DNA of 64,000 bases from Ditylenchus dipsaci (Eukaryota; Nematoda; Chromadorea; Rhabditida; Anguinidae): contig SADC01001036.1 of the NCBI GenBank assembly GCA_004194705.1, forward strand, positions 372,001-436,000. The letters run 5' to 3'. The notes beneath the pieces are model-generated. The model was given only the letters and a program-made list of their open reading frames with translations, did no database searches and was not told where the DNA came from. The first letter of the stretch is position 1. Each line of letters starts with the position of its first letter. Made by a program: the position numbers and the translations under genes. Below are positions 54,219-64,000 of the stretch, piece by piece.

Positions 54219-57200
54219 TCAAGGTATTGAACCAGCAGCAGCAATTCCTCCAGCTATAGATGAATCTTTAAGCAGATTGATGGCTTCTTTCCAACTGCCT
54301 GGCAAAAAACTGCCTCCTTTCAGGGTGTCAAGAAACTTTTTGATGACTGCCGAGTCAAAGTTTCTCCAAATAGGGCCGTTAATGAGTTCAATAGACAAGC
54401 TACTATTATGTAAAGTGCACTATGGGGATGCGTTAAATGTAGTACGAAAAGCAGGGCTGGCCAAGCATATGTATCTAACACATAAGCAAGAGCTCCTGCA
54501 CCTCCCAAGCTAGCCTAAAATGAAATAAATTTGTTAATTTTTTGAATGAGTTTACAATATTACCACAACGGCATAACCTAGCTCAGCCGAGAAACGTTTG
54601 CCGTTAAGCACAGAACTGAGTGCTTGTGCTCCCAGCCTAAATTTTGCAATAAATTATTCATTTTAAGTATGCAGCCATGTTAAAAATAATCGGAGCGTCT
54701 AACCGGCAATCTTCACTCTGGAAATTTTGCCCGGAACGCTTCAAATAAGATACCCCTAAATCTTAAAAGGGGTACCGTATTCATTCTATTTATCGCCCAC
54801 CCTCTAATAAACGCCCACCCTTAAGGACCTATATCTCACACATATATGTGTCAGTTTAAAAAAATATAATTTGCAAATCTGTTTTTTGCGTTTTCTTAGT
54901 TACCATGAGTTTACCTGATTCCACTTTTTAAATTTTGGTTGAGCACCAAAAATCTCAAAATCGAAATATTTTTTCCGATTTTTAAGGGTTGAAAAAGGGG
55001 CATGCCCGTGCGTTTCAAAAAGTTAAGGCGGGGACCAGCCTTAATTTTTTTTGAATCATTCTACTTTTCACTCGTTTTGCGTCAAATCTAATATTAATGA
55101 CCCTATACTACTTTTAAAACTAAAAACGAGAAAACCATTAAAAACTAAAAACTTTAAAAATTTTTTTGACACACCCTGTAGACTGACGAATCACATTTGG
55201 CTAAACATGTCAGAAATGAGGTTAAAAAAAAGTGTCGGACCCTAGGTGGAACGAACTTTCGTGGGATATTTTACATAGAGCTTCGGGCTCTATCCTGGAA
55301 GAGGACGCTTTTTTTTGCCTTGGTCTCCCCTGTTGTTTTTTCGTCATTTTGCTTTTGTTTCCATTTTTATTCTTTCGTCATTTTGTTGTTGTTCCAAAAA
55401 TTGCTGTAACTACCCTTGCAAACAACAAGTTTAGGCTTAGCTCTTTGGCTTCGGGGTAGGCCAGCGTACGGAAGTTGTGACTAATGAAGTGTGCGCAAAC
55501 TCTTCATTAGTCACAACTTCCGTACGCTGGCCTACCCGAAGCCTAAGGGCTAAGCCTAAACTTGTTGTTTGCAAGGGTAGTTACAGCAATTTTTTGGAAC
55601 AACAACAAAATGACGAAAGAATAAAAATGGAAACAAAGGCAAAATGGCGAAAAAACCACAGGGGGGACCAAGGCAAAAAAAAGCGTCCTCTTCTAGGATA
55701 GAGCCGAGCTTCGACTGTATTTAATTTTTTTTAAATCAAAAAGCCGAAAAAATTACCTTGCTCGAAGTAATTCAGTAGTATCGTCTTTAGAGCCGTTGTA
55801 AATTGCCTTTTTCACCAGTTTTTTGAGAACAACACAGTTTCTGCCTTCTGTTCCAAGGCTGTCTATTTTTTCGCTAAAAAGATCGGACAGCTCTTTATCT
55901 CTTTATCTTTATCTCTACTTTTGTTTCACCAACTGTCTGAATTTAGTCAATTCTTGTTTGAAAGCCTTGACTTCAGCCTTCTTTTCTCTAAATAATGCAT
56001 CTATTCGGGCAAACGATTTTCCATTATTTGGTCAGCTAAACCACTCAAGAAATCAGGATGACTTCTGTTCCTTGCCAATTCTTTGTCCACATCTTCATCT
56101 ATCAAGTCAAATTCACTTTTAAATGCCTGTTCAACATCTAGCTTGCCTGTTTCGTGATAAATATTCGCTATTTGATTTAGTATATCTTTTTGGGAATCCC
56201 GTCTAGCAAGCTGGTTCATCTTACCGAATCGAGCTTCTAGTCCCTTTGTCATATTTTTCAAAATATCAAATTTTTTCTCTTTTATTTGGGCTTGATCGAT
56301 GTTCAGCTTTTTTGCTTCTTTAAGCAATTCTTCCTGAAAAGGGTCTAATTCCTGGTCTATAGACTCTAGATCTTGTCCCATTGTTTTGACCAGCTCAAAT
56401 CGACTTTTCACGGGCAGCACTCTTTCGTCTATCCTTTCTTTAACAAAATTCTTAATATTTTTTTTTTCGACATATCCTATGCCGATAATACCATCGACTA
56501 CTCCCGCAAGCTTTTTCAGCAATTTTTCAGGAATTCTTACGTCTCCCTCAAAACTGCTCCGTTGATCAAATCTTTTATATTTTCTTTGGCTCTGATTAAC
56601 GCATCTTCAACTATTTTTCCCTTGCTTTTTTCTTGTGCTTCAACTTTCACCAACATTTGTTTTTTACTTTTTTCGTTCATATTGTCGATTATCGAGTTAA
56701 CAAACTCACTGACCTCCTTGACCAAATCCATTTTGCTGGTTTTGTTCAGGCCATTTTCCGCCAATTCAATTTCCAGTCCTGTCTCGTAGTGTCTAAGCTC
56801 AATTTGGTAGACTTCAATTTGTTTTTTGAAGATAGCCTTGTCCTCACGGTCATCTTGATCACTTTTACTTTCAATTTTTGTTCTTAGATTGCTGATCAAC
56901 TCGCTCAATATTCGACCTTTCTCCTTATTTCTTTGCTCTACGGTGACCAAGTCTTTTTCATTATATTTTTTTCAAGATCTTTTTCTAGCTTGTATCTGAA
57001 CAGTTTTTTCTGCTTTTTTCAATTTTCTGAAGAATTTTGTCCAAATTTCCAGTTCCTCTTTTTTTTGCTTTTTAAATATTTTTATATCTTTCAATGTTTG
57101 TTTTTCTTCTTTTTTTTCTTTCTTTTACCTCATCTTTTCGGCCCTGACTTTTGAGTTCTGCTCCAATAAAATTGTCCATTTTACATGCTAGTGCTTCCTC

Positions 57201-58422
57201 CTCTTTTTTCTCTAGCTCTATCAAAATCTCGCCTTTTTCATTAGTGGATCATCTTTTTTTATTCACTTATTTTTTTCGACAGTTCTACAATTTTGTTTTT
57301 TAAGACTTCTAATTTAGACTTTCCAGATTTTTCGACTAATTTCTTAATTTTTTCTTGAAACGGGTCTATATTGAATTTTTTTCGATACATTAGAACAATT
57401 TTTTTGAGAATTCTTTTCAAAAATCCTTTTTTCTTTTCTGTTTCAACAAGCTCGGCGTCTGCTTCCTCTTCAGGCAGATTGCTCCAGTCCATTACAGCGT
57501 GCTCACCAAACCCTTTTCTACCCTGCTGAATGGCAAGCAACATGGAATGTGTGCTCAATTGAACTTTTTCTCCTTCCTCTTCTTCCTCTTCTTCTTTTTC
57601 ATCATCTTCCTCATCATCAGCTTCTTCTTCTTCTTTTCTTCTTTTTTGAATTTTTCGTTCTCCTTTTCTTGCTTTCTTAAATTCCTCAGTTCTCAGATTT
57701 TCATCTGTCAACTTTTCGATCTCTTCTTCAGACATAGTGTTAGCAAACTCAAACAGAAAAGCTTGTTCAAAGTCACCTCTTTTTCTAGCGGAAAACTCAA
57801 ATAACACCCTTCTTTAGGCAACTTTAGACTTATTAATTGTTCATAGTCATCTGGATAATATTTTGCCAACTTTTTTGTCATAAAATCCAAAATGGTCAAG
57901 ACTGTGGTATCTTTGCTTGTAAAATTTTCGCCTGCGTGCAAAACAGGCCTTCGCTTATTTTTTGTCGTAAAGTTAGCTTTTCGGGATTGTTTTCATCTTT
58001 TGTGTTTAAAACAACTGCACCTAAGGAGGCAGGCAAAGTGTATTGGTCCGGTTTCAACAGGCTTGATGTGTAACGATGCATCGCGTTCTTTTTAGAGATT
58101 CTTGATTTTACTCTATGCACAAAAGTTGTTGGTGCGTAAATTTCTTTTTTAACCTTCTGCCATAATATTTTGGGAGAAGATGGTGTTTCAGACGGTGAGC
58201 CACTAAAATGTACTGGATTAAAAATTTGCAAATTTAAAGTTTGTGAGAAAAAAATTTAGTTTACTGACAGGCTTTTACAAAGTTTTGAAAATATTTAGAT
58301 TTATAGATGTAGAAACAGACAAACCTTTCTATTTCAGTGATTTCTCCAGTATTACTCAGAGTTATAAATACAGCTGCAAAGACCACTATCGATATCATAA
58401 ATGATTGCAATTTAAGTGACAT
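54219..58422 (-). CDS. Secreted/membrane Lys-Glu-rich coiled-coil protein, four exons, frame breaks
   Basis: Exons: 58325-58422, 55757-58202, 54564-54636, 54219-54514. Phases join cleanly at all three introns. Exon 1: MSLKLQSFMISIVVFAAVFI, a signal peptide. Exon 2 (2446 bases) has an N-terminal region (SPKILWQKVKKEIYAPTTF...), a highly acidic run (about 57590-57640), then long helical Lys/Glu-rich stretches typical of coiled coil. The last exons are Gly/Ala-rich and hydrophobic (ASLGGAGALAYVL; SIAGGIAAAGS). About 900 residues. Exon 2 changes frame at about 57930, 57810, 57285, 57230, 57100, 56990, 56955, 56545, 56010 and 55915, and exon 4 once; each I could resolve needs one extra base, mostly in A/T runs. 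Family unknown. Intron 3 carries a palindromic element. Confidence 0.65.
54775..55020. mobile_element. CCGTAT-family MITE, right end lost
   Basis: CCGTATTCATTCTATTTATCG and a TAATAAACGCCCACCC repeat match the left half of 39506-39767, including AATCTGTTTTTTGCGTTTTC and AATCTCAAAATCGAAATAT. The right end merges with a fragment of the 18555-type MITE (GGCGGGGACCAGCC). Confidence 0.55.
55279..55711. mobile_element. Long near-perfect palindrome, family C, in intron 3
   Basis: Arms of about 205 bases: AGCTTCGGGCTCTATCCTGG at the left, complement (GGATAGAGCCGAGCTT) at the right. Near the centre GGGTAGGCCAGCGTACGGAAG and CTTCCGTACGCTGGCCTACCC are exact complements, and the arm-to-arm identity is high throughout. 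Loop about 10 bases near 55488. It is probably the youngest fold-back here. Confidence 0.85.
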
Positions 58423-58589
58423 TTTGACGCTAAAAGTTAAAAATGGTAAAATTTAAAGTAAACTACAAAATATCAAATTTGTAAAAAATCAAAGCTTTCT
58501 TTGCTATAAAAGTATTGAAAAAGCGAAAAAAGGAAAAAAATTAATAAATAAAGCATTTTGAAAGTAAAGTTTGAAATTTTTGCCCTTAA

Positions 58590-59140
58590 AAAGTCAAAAT
58601 TTGAAAATTTTTAAATTGTCGCCTTTTGAATTTTAAAGGGAATAAGGGCTGTATTGGGAGGGGAAGGGAATAAAAGAGGGCCACTTTTATGGCCGAACCT
58701 TAAAAATTCAAAATGCTTGTATTCTTCGCCAGCCTCACCATGTTTTTAACTGGGCCGTGGCAAAAATAGACTCTATATCCATTTTTCGATCAAGAGACTT
58801 GCTCGGAATCATGTCTAAGGTGAGTGAGTACGCGCACCTCTAACTCTCAAGCCCACTGCGCCCTCTTCGGGGGCGCAAGGGGCTTGGGGGCTTGTAGTTG
58901 AGATGCGCACACCCACATACCTTAGACACAAATCACTCGAAAGTGACTCTGGATGCATGAAAAAGCATGCATACCAGAGTTTATTTATGCGGTAGGCCCC
59001 AGTATTCAAAACTATGTTTAACATCTTCTTGTTAGTGGCCCTGTGTGATTAGTAGCCCCCTTTTATTCCTTTCCCCTCCCTATACAGCCCCTAATCCCTT
59101 TAAAATTCAAAAGGCGCCAATTTAAATTTTAAAATTTCGA
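58590..59140. mobile_element. Fold-back element, family A
   Basis: AATTGTCGCCTTTTGAATTT and AAATTCAAAAGGCGCCAATT pair; GGCTGTATTGGGAGGGGAAGG and CTTTCCCCTCCCTATACAGCC inside; the central hairpin module (58812-58925) is in reverse sense with CCCTCTTCGGGGGC at its tip. Shares most of its arms with 13792-14703. Confidence 0.8.
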
Positions 59141-60455
59141 CTAAAAAACCATGATACTAAAAAACCATGATTCGAAACAAAAATTTCTTTCTCAGAACCA
59201 AAAAAAACCCGCGGCTTTCTCATAAAATTGGGGTTGAGAAACACGAATATGATGTTATCTCCTCCACCTGATCACTCCCCCCGGGGGGGGGGGGTGGGTG
59301 GTTCTGAACTCAAGCCAAACTATTTTGCTTGAAAACTTTAAAAAGTTTCCGAAAATTAGCTATTTTTGGATATCGGATAATGGATATCGGAGGTTAAAAA
59401 GTGCCTTATATCGGATGTCGGATATCCGGTGCAGCCGCAGTAGCACAACGATGAATAATCCAAACTTGAATGCTGTGGTATAAATAAATCCTAATCATTT
59501 ATATAAAAGTTTAAACATAGCAGCCTTTTACATAGTCAGTCCTTAGTCGACCTTATGCTGAAATGAGGCAATTGGTGCTGATACTCAGCTTTTATATTAA
59601 CAATGCAAAAAATCAAATTAAAGATATTATAGTTGATTATGTTGATGTTATACCAAAGCAAGCAATGTATCTTTTTAGTAGCTATCTGCGCTACCGCTGT
59701 GAGAGGATAATAAGAAAAGAGAAAAAGAAGGTCGCCTGTATTTGCATTTCACCCAAGCATGTTATCCATAGATCAACCTAAAAATATTAGTTTTCAAATT
59801 GTTTGCCCACATACCTACTTTTTAGAAGAATCAAAAATGAAAATACCCAAGATAAAAAATTTCTTTGCGTATGATATATCCAGGGCTTGCTCTAAAATGT
59901 TTTTTCTTACATGGTGTGATACCCATCCAGTTCAACAGCCTACATAGCTAAGTTCAATAGTTCAACCGAAATTGTTGAAGAATAACAAAATTGGCATTGT
60001 TTAAAAAAAATTCAGTGAAGAATTTCAAAAAGACGACTTGTAAGCTCAGTTTCTCAAAAGAAGTTTCCTATAATTTTGCATAAGCCAATAAGAAACTTTG
60101 ACGCTACTGGAATGTGCCACTTCTTCCCCCTCCTCAAAAAAGCTAGTGGAATATACTTCCCCCAATCATTTTTTGTGGGCACCCAAAGCACCATTTTTAA
60201 AACACAAAACTTGTACAAAAGCCCATATTGGTAATAGCTAAGCCATAAGCCTAAACCTAGGCCTGCGGGCATAAACCAAAGCCTAAATTATTGAAGGGGG
60301 GGGGTGGCGTCTACATTTCAAACTTTAATGCTACTAGGTCATATGCTTTCCAAAAGCTGCGTCATATTCTCCTCCCAAAAATTGACTTCTTATGAGTCTC
60401 CAAAAAGCCATTTTTAAATAACAATTTCGCTATAAAACGTCTTGCCTCGGGAAAA
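59141..60455. other. Intergenic; dispersed repeat at 59535-59790
   Basis: GCTGAAATGAGGCAATTGGT...GATACTCAGCTTTTATATT recurs at 63468-63520, and CGCCTGTATTTGCATTTC recurs at 63636-63655, so this is a repeat of about 250 bases. The open frames at 59563-59781 and 59759-59947 are inside or next to it and have no recognisable domain. Confidence 0.5.
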
Positions 60456-60560
60456 AAGGCCGAGCCGGCGCTGGGGCCAGTGAAAAATTTTGGTCGGCAC
60501 CAACGCTAAAAATTTTCGTCCCAGCGCTGGCCCTGGCGCTGTTTTTTAAACGGCTATGGC
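60456..60560. repeat. GCGCTGG/CCAGCGC short-word array
   Basis: GCCGAGCCGGCGCTGGGGCC and CCCAGCGCTGGCCCTGGCGC, self-complementary. A relative at 61270-61380 has GGCGCCGGCGCTGTC words. Confidence 0.5.
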
Positions 60561-60850
60561 TCACGGTCTAATATTGAAAAAAACGATTATTCTTAATTTT
60601 AAGCTAAATTATCTGAATTTTTGTGCTGCAATTTCTTTCATTTCTTTAAATATTTATTTTTTATTTTTCTTGTTCTTTCAGTTTATTACTATTTTTAAAC
60701 ATAACCAGGTATCATATGCTATTTTTAAAAAAGTAATTTACATAACTTTTTTTCACAAAACAAATATGGATTACCGTATTCCTTTCATGAACTCTCCACT
60801 CTCTAATAACTCCACCTCATATGGACTTATTTCTCAGCAAATGGAACATA

Positions 60851-61208
60851 CACGGTGTTTAAAGAAATCTGCAGGATTTAAAATAGCTATAACTTTTTTC
60901 TATATTGAATTTCGAATTTCTGCTTTCGCCATCGTTTTCTCTTGGCGGTCGATTTCGTTAAGTATATAATGTCAAAAATACGATTTTTGCTTGGTTCTCC
61001 TGTAATTCGTGTTTCAGCCATCTAAGGGTCACACACAGACCAGGACCAGAACCAAAGGCGGGACCAAGCGAAAATCGTATTCTTAACATAATACACTTCA
61101 CGAAATTTCACCTCAAGAAAAAACGATTGACAAAATTAGAAATTCGAAATGCGATCTAGAAAAAAGTTATAGCCGTTTGAAATCCTGCGGATTTCTTGAA
61201 ACACCCTG
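60851..61208. mobile_element. Mariner-type MITE
   Basis: CACGGTGTTTAAAGAAATC at the left and GATTTCTTGAAACACCCTG at the right, TA flanks (60849-60850, 61209-61210). Inner ATAGCTATAACTTTTTTCTA and TAGAAAAAAGTTATAGCCG pair. Confidence 0.75.
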
Positions 61209-62036
61209 TATTTCAATACTCACTCACCATGGGGAATTAATAGAGGAAATGAAAACGGTATGCTGCTTATCCATGGAGCCGGAGCCAAAAATTTTCAGGT
61301 AGGTGCTCGGCGCTGGGGCCTTTTTCGGAAAGGGTTGGCGCCGGCGCTGTCGCCGGCGCCGATCCCGGCGCTGTAACAACACTGGTCAAAAACCATTTTA
61401 ATTCATAATATTTCCATAAAAGAGCTAGAAACGAAATTAAAATAGGGACAAAGAGAGAGTTAGAGATGCGCGCACTCACTTACCTTAGACATGATTCCTA
61501 GAAGTACTCTTGATCATAAAATGCATATAGAGTCTCTTTTTGCCACGACCTATGTTGAAAAGCATGGTAAGACAGAAAATAGACAGAACCTTCAAAAAAA
61601 TCTGACCGAAAATTGGGCCTTTATTATTCCCTTCCCCTTCAAATACAGCCAATATTCTCCTTTAAAATTGCTTAACTAGCCTTTTCATGGCAAAATTTTG
61701 ACTTAAAATTGTTTTTGCACACTCTCAAAACACTTAATGGGGGGGGGGGGGGGGGAAGGGGCTCTTACCTTGAAAGTTTTATACATTTTTTTAAGTTTGA
61801 GACCAGAGCAGTGGTTTGAAATGATTCTTTTCTTTTCTGCTCCACCTTGGGCAGTTTTCTTTTTCTTTGACTTTTTTAGCTCTATATGTGTTCGATGGTA
61901 CGCCCAAAAAATATGCCTTGATCTTCCCTGTTGTTTTTCTTTCAAAAAACAAAATCCCTTCAGTCTGAGAAACCATTAATAAACACTTTTAGCCATTTGA
62001 AATAAAAAAAATTTTGGTATAAAAAAAATTCCCTTG
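61209..62036. other. Intergenic; partial family A module
   Basis: 61440-61690 holds TTAGAGATGCGCGCACTCAC, CATAAAATGCATATAGAGTC and CCCTTCCCCTTCAAATACAGCC, the right half of the 13792/58590 element. A G run at 61740 follows. No gene. Confidence 0.5.
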
Positions 62037-62205
62037 GTTCCTCAAGCCGGTTTAAGCATAGGCTTAGACAAAAGTAGGACAGTGTGTGTTAGAACGAACT
62101 CAAACATGTTTTTTAAGATCTTTAAGCCTCAAAAAGCATGCCTGAGTCTGTCCTAACATACGCTGGCCTACCCTCGCCTAAGCCTTAGGCCTAAAAAATA
62201 ACAAT
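62037..62205. mobile_element. Fold-back element, family C, short copy
   Basis: AGGCTTAGACAAAAGTAGGAC and GTCCTAACATACGCTGGCC...CTTAGGCCTAA pair around a loop near 62120. Confidence 0.6.
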
Positions 62206-63089
62206 ATTTTGAGAGAAAAAAATTGTGCGAAAAAACGACCGAGTGGACCAAGCACTTTTTGGAAAATTTTTGCAGGAAAAAAACAACAGGGGAGACCAAG
62301 TTAAATTTTTTGGGCGTACCCTCGAACACTTATACGTATATGATTAAATCTGTTCTGGCAGAATTCATAAATCATAGAGAATAGTTCAGCCATAGAAAAA
62401 TCAATAAAAAATTGATCGTGGGTATAAAAAAGACAATACTTTTTTCTTTCTCATAGTGCCGGCTGTTAAGATTTCCTATTAAATTTTACATTTAGGATCC
62501 AACACCGCTTTTTGTATTTTAGTTTAGTATCCAAAAATCTCACGATCTAACTAAGATTTTCTCCATTTTAGAGGATGAAAAAACTTAAAAAGAATCACGC
62601 GCTCAAAAGTATAACTTTACTATTAAATTATTTAATTTCAATTTTTACTAGGGAATTATTCATTTTTCAAAAAAACGGTTTGGCTTGAGATTTCGACCGA
62701 TTTCTAAATGGCATCAAATGGGACCTGACGATTTGGCCCGTTACAGGCCCGTTTTTTGAAACGAAATCAATAAGGAAACCGCTGCAACAGGGCCTCTTGG
62801 AGCATTTTTTACTAATTCGAAAATCATGTTTAAATGACTTCTAAGTGATTTTTATATGCTTAAAACAATAAGAAAGTTATTTTATAGCACTTTTTCACAT
62901 GAAAAATGTATTTTTGAAAAAAAAATTTGACTAAAATTTAACTTTTTGCCTTGGGGGACCAAGGTGAATCACCTTGTACTAAGGTATTCTACCCCGTTTT
63001 GGTCACTGGTGCTGGGCAAAAAGAGTCTTTTATCCATGTATGATCAAGAGTCTTGCTCGGAATTATGTCTAAGGTAAGTGAGTGCGCGC
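62206..63089. other. Intergenic; diverged family A half-copy
   Basis: 62750-63100 resembles the right half of 3590-4360 in reverse (AAATCATGTTTAAATGACTTC, CTTGGGGGACCAAGGTGAAT, TACCCCGTTTTGGTCACTGG, TTAGAGATGCGCGC-type end). No coding. Confidence 0.5.
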
Positions 63090-63235
63090 ATCTCTAACGC
63101 GTGTATCGCGACCCTTCAAATGATCCTAGCAAAAAAAGTCAGTCAAATTCGCCTTCGATATAACGCGACCCTTGATATACCGCGACCTTTTTACGGTCCC
63201 GAGGGGTCGTGTTATATCGAGACTCGACTGTATGC
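63090..63235. mobile_element. Pogo/Tc1-like MITE, fragment
   Basis: On the minus strand begins CAGTCGAGTCTCGATATAAC and continues with GACCCCTCGGGACCG; GATATAACGCGACCC words repeat. The other end is not clear. Confidence 0.55.
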
Positions 63236-64000
63236 CTAAATTGAATCTTAAATCTTGTTTTGTTAGAAACCAAGTTGAAAAATCCGTACTGAGGTTCACT
63301 AATTAAGTGAAATTTTTCGAATTGGTGGGGGACAATTCAAAACAGGTGGCAATGGCCCTTTAAGAAACGTCATTGAGAGTTCACTGTATGACAATAAAAT
63401 TATTAAATAAAACGCAAAAAATAGCAGCAATAATTTTTTCATTTATTCAGTCTTTAGTCAACCTTAGGCTGAAATGAGGCAATGGTTGCCGATACTCGAC
63501 TTTTTATATTGTAAAAGTGAAAAGTCAAATCACAAATATATAAGGTCAATCATGTTATGTATTAGGAAACCAAACAATGCATTTTTCTCTTTTTTTCTGT
63601 GCTGCCGCAAAATACAGTGTTGTAGCAGTTAGGACAGCCTGTATTTGCATTTCTAAAAAGAATGTGATCGATAGATCAGCCCCAAATTTTTTAGTTTTTT
63701 AAAGTTTTTCACCTTGGGGAACCAAGGAAAATCAAAAAAATTTTCCGAATTTTCAACCAAAAACCTCTTCCCTACACTTTTTTTCGTCATTTTCTGTGTG
63801 AAAAACAGGTCGAAACACCCTAAAAACTTCATTTTCTGCACTTTTCGGCGAAGGTCACATTCTATACTCCTACGCCAATTTTTAGTTTTGGTGTTGCTCG
63901 ATCGAAAAAATAGCGGCTCCTTGCTCAAAAATGTGATGTCGGTTGTTGTTGCTGCTCTCATTGGTGCTGCTCGATCATATTTGCAATGGGCTATGAAAAA
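63236..64000. other. Intergenic to window end; repeat fragments
   Basis: Contains a family E fragment (GGTGGGGGACAATTC...GGCAATGGCCCTTTAA at 63324-63363) and the second copy of the 59535 repeat (63455-63680). No gene recognised. Confidence 0.5.

Noticed and set aside
57499..57804. Plus-strand Phe/Ser-rich open frame
   Set aside because: Shadow of the acidic Glu/Asp run of the minus-strand coiled-coil gene.
60556..60969. 137-codon open frame rich in Phe/Ile
   Set aside because: Low-complexity T-rich sequence running into a mariner-type MITE at 60851; not coding-like.

Overview
This window looks like metazoan nuclear DNA, most likely from a nematode. It is AT-rich. Its genes have short introns of about 45-70 bases ending in T-rich AG acceptors, interrupted by a few very long introns full of transposons. 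The nematode call rests mainly on a broken serpentine receptor at 7239-9926 that carries the FVYRYL-type signature of Str/Srd chemoreceptors. It is also consistent with a nephrin/SYG-2-type gene and with the compact exon structure. No bacterial, organellar or rRNA sequence was seen.

Layout. At 1-7.2 kb there are only mobile elements: a Tc1/mariner tail, a tiny hAT-type element, a 1.9 kb element with arrayed inverted ends, and a 1.24 kb hAT element that keeps only the N-terminal part of a transposase. A decayed chemoreceptor follows at 7.2-10 kb and a small secreted-protein gene at 11.2-11.5 kb. At 12.67-28.19 kb, on the minus strand, lies the main gene of the window. It has 27 exons and encodes a cell-adhesion protein with signal peptide, six Ig domains, a cysteine-free spacer, two Ig domains, an FN3 domain, a transmembrane segment and a tail, which is the nephrin/Sns/SYG-2 plan. 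Its introns hold a Merlin transposon, hAT elements, several fold-back MITEs and a splice-site-bearing inverted-repeat element. From 28.2 to 51 kb I see no convincing gene, only repeats. On the minus strand at 52.2-53.0 kb there is a 262-codon ORF, and at 54.2-58.4 kb a four-exon gene for a signal-peptide-bearing, Lys/Glu-rich coiled-coil protein. The rest, 58.6-64 kb, is repeats.

Three themes stand out. (1) Many transposon boundaries can be fixed exactly from the sequence: seven elements have perfect 8-bp target duplications and about a dozen have TA duplications, and several are nested. (2) Unrelated elements share a design in which the inverted ends are arrays of short tandem or self-complementary words. 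In the Merlin copy the unit is 24 bases, so it stays in frame and encodes the tail of the transposase. (3) Every reading-frame break that could be resolved in conserved coding sequence has the same sign (one base missing), often at a homopolymer. This points to uncorrected long-read assembly errors rather than gene decay.

The most unusual candidate is the element at 16346-18032. Its perfect inverted ends carry a 5' splice donor on entry and a 3' acceptor on exit, on both strands, so it could in principle be spliced out as an intron.
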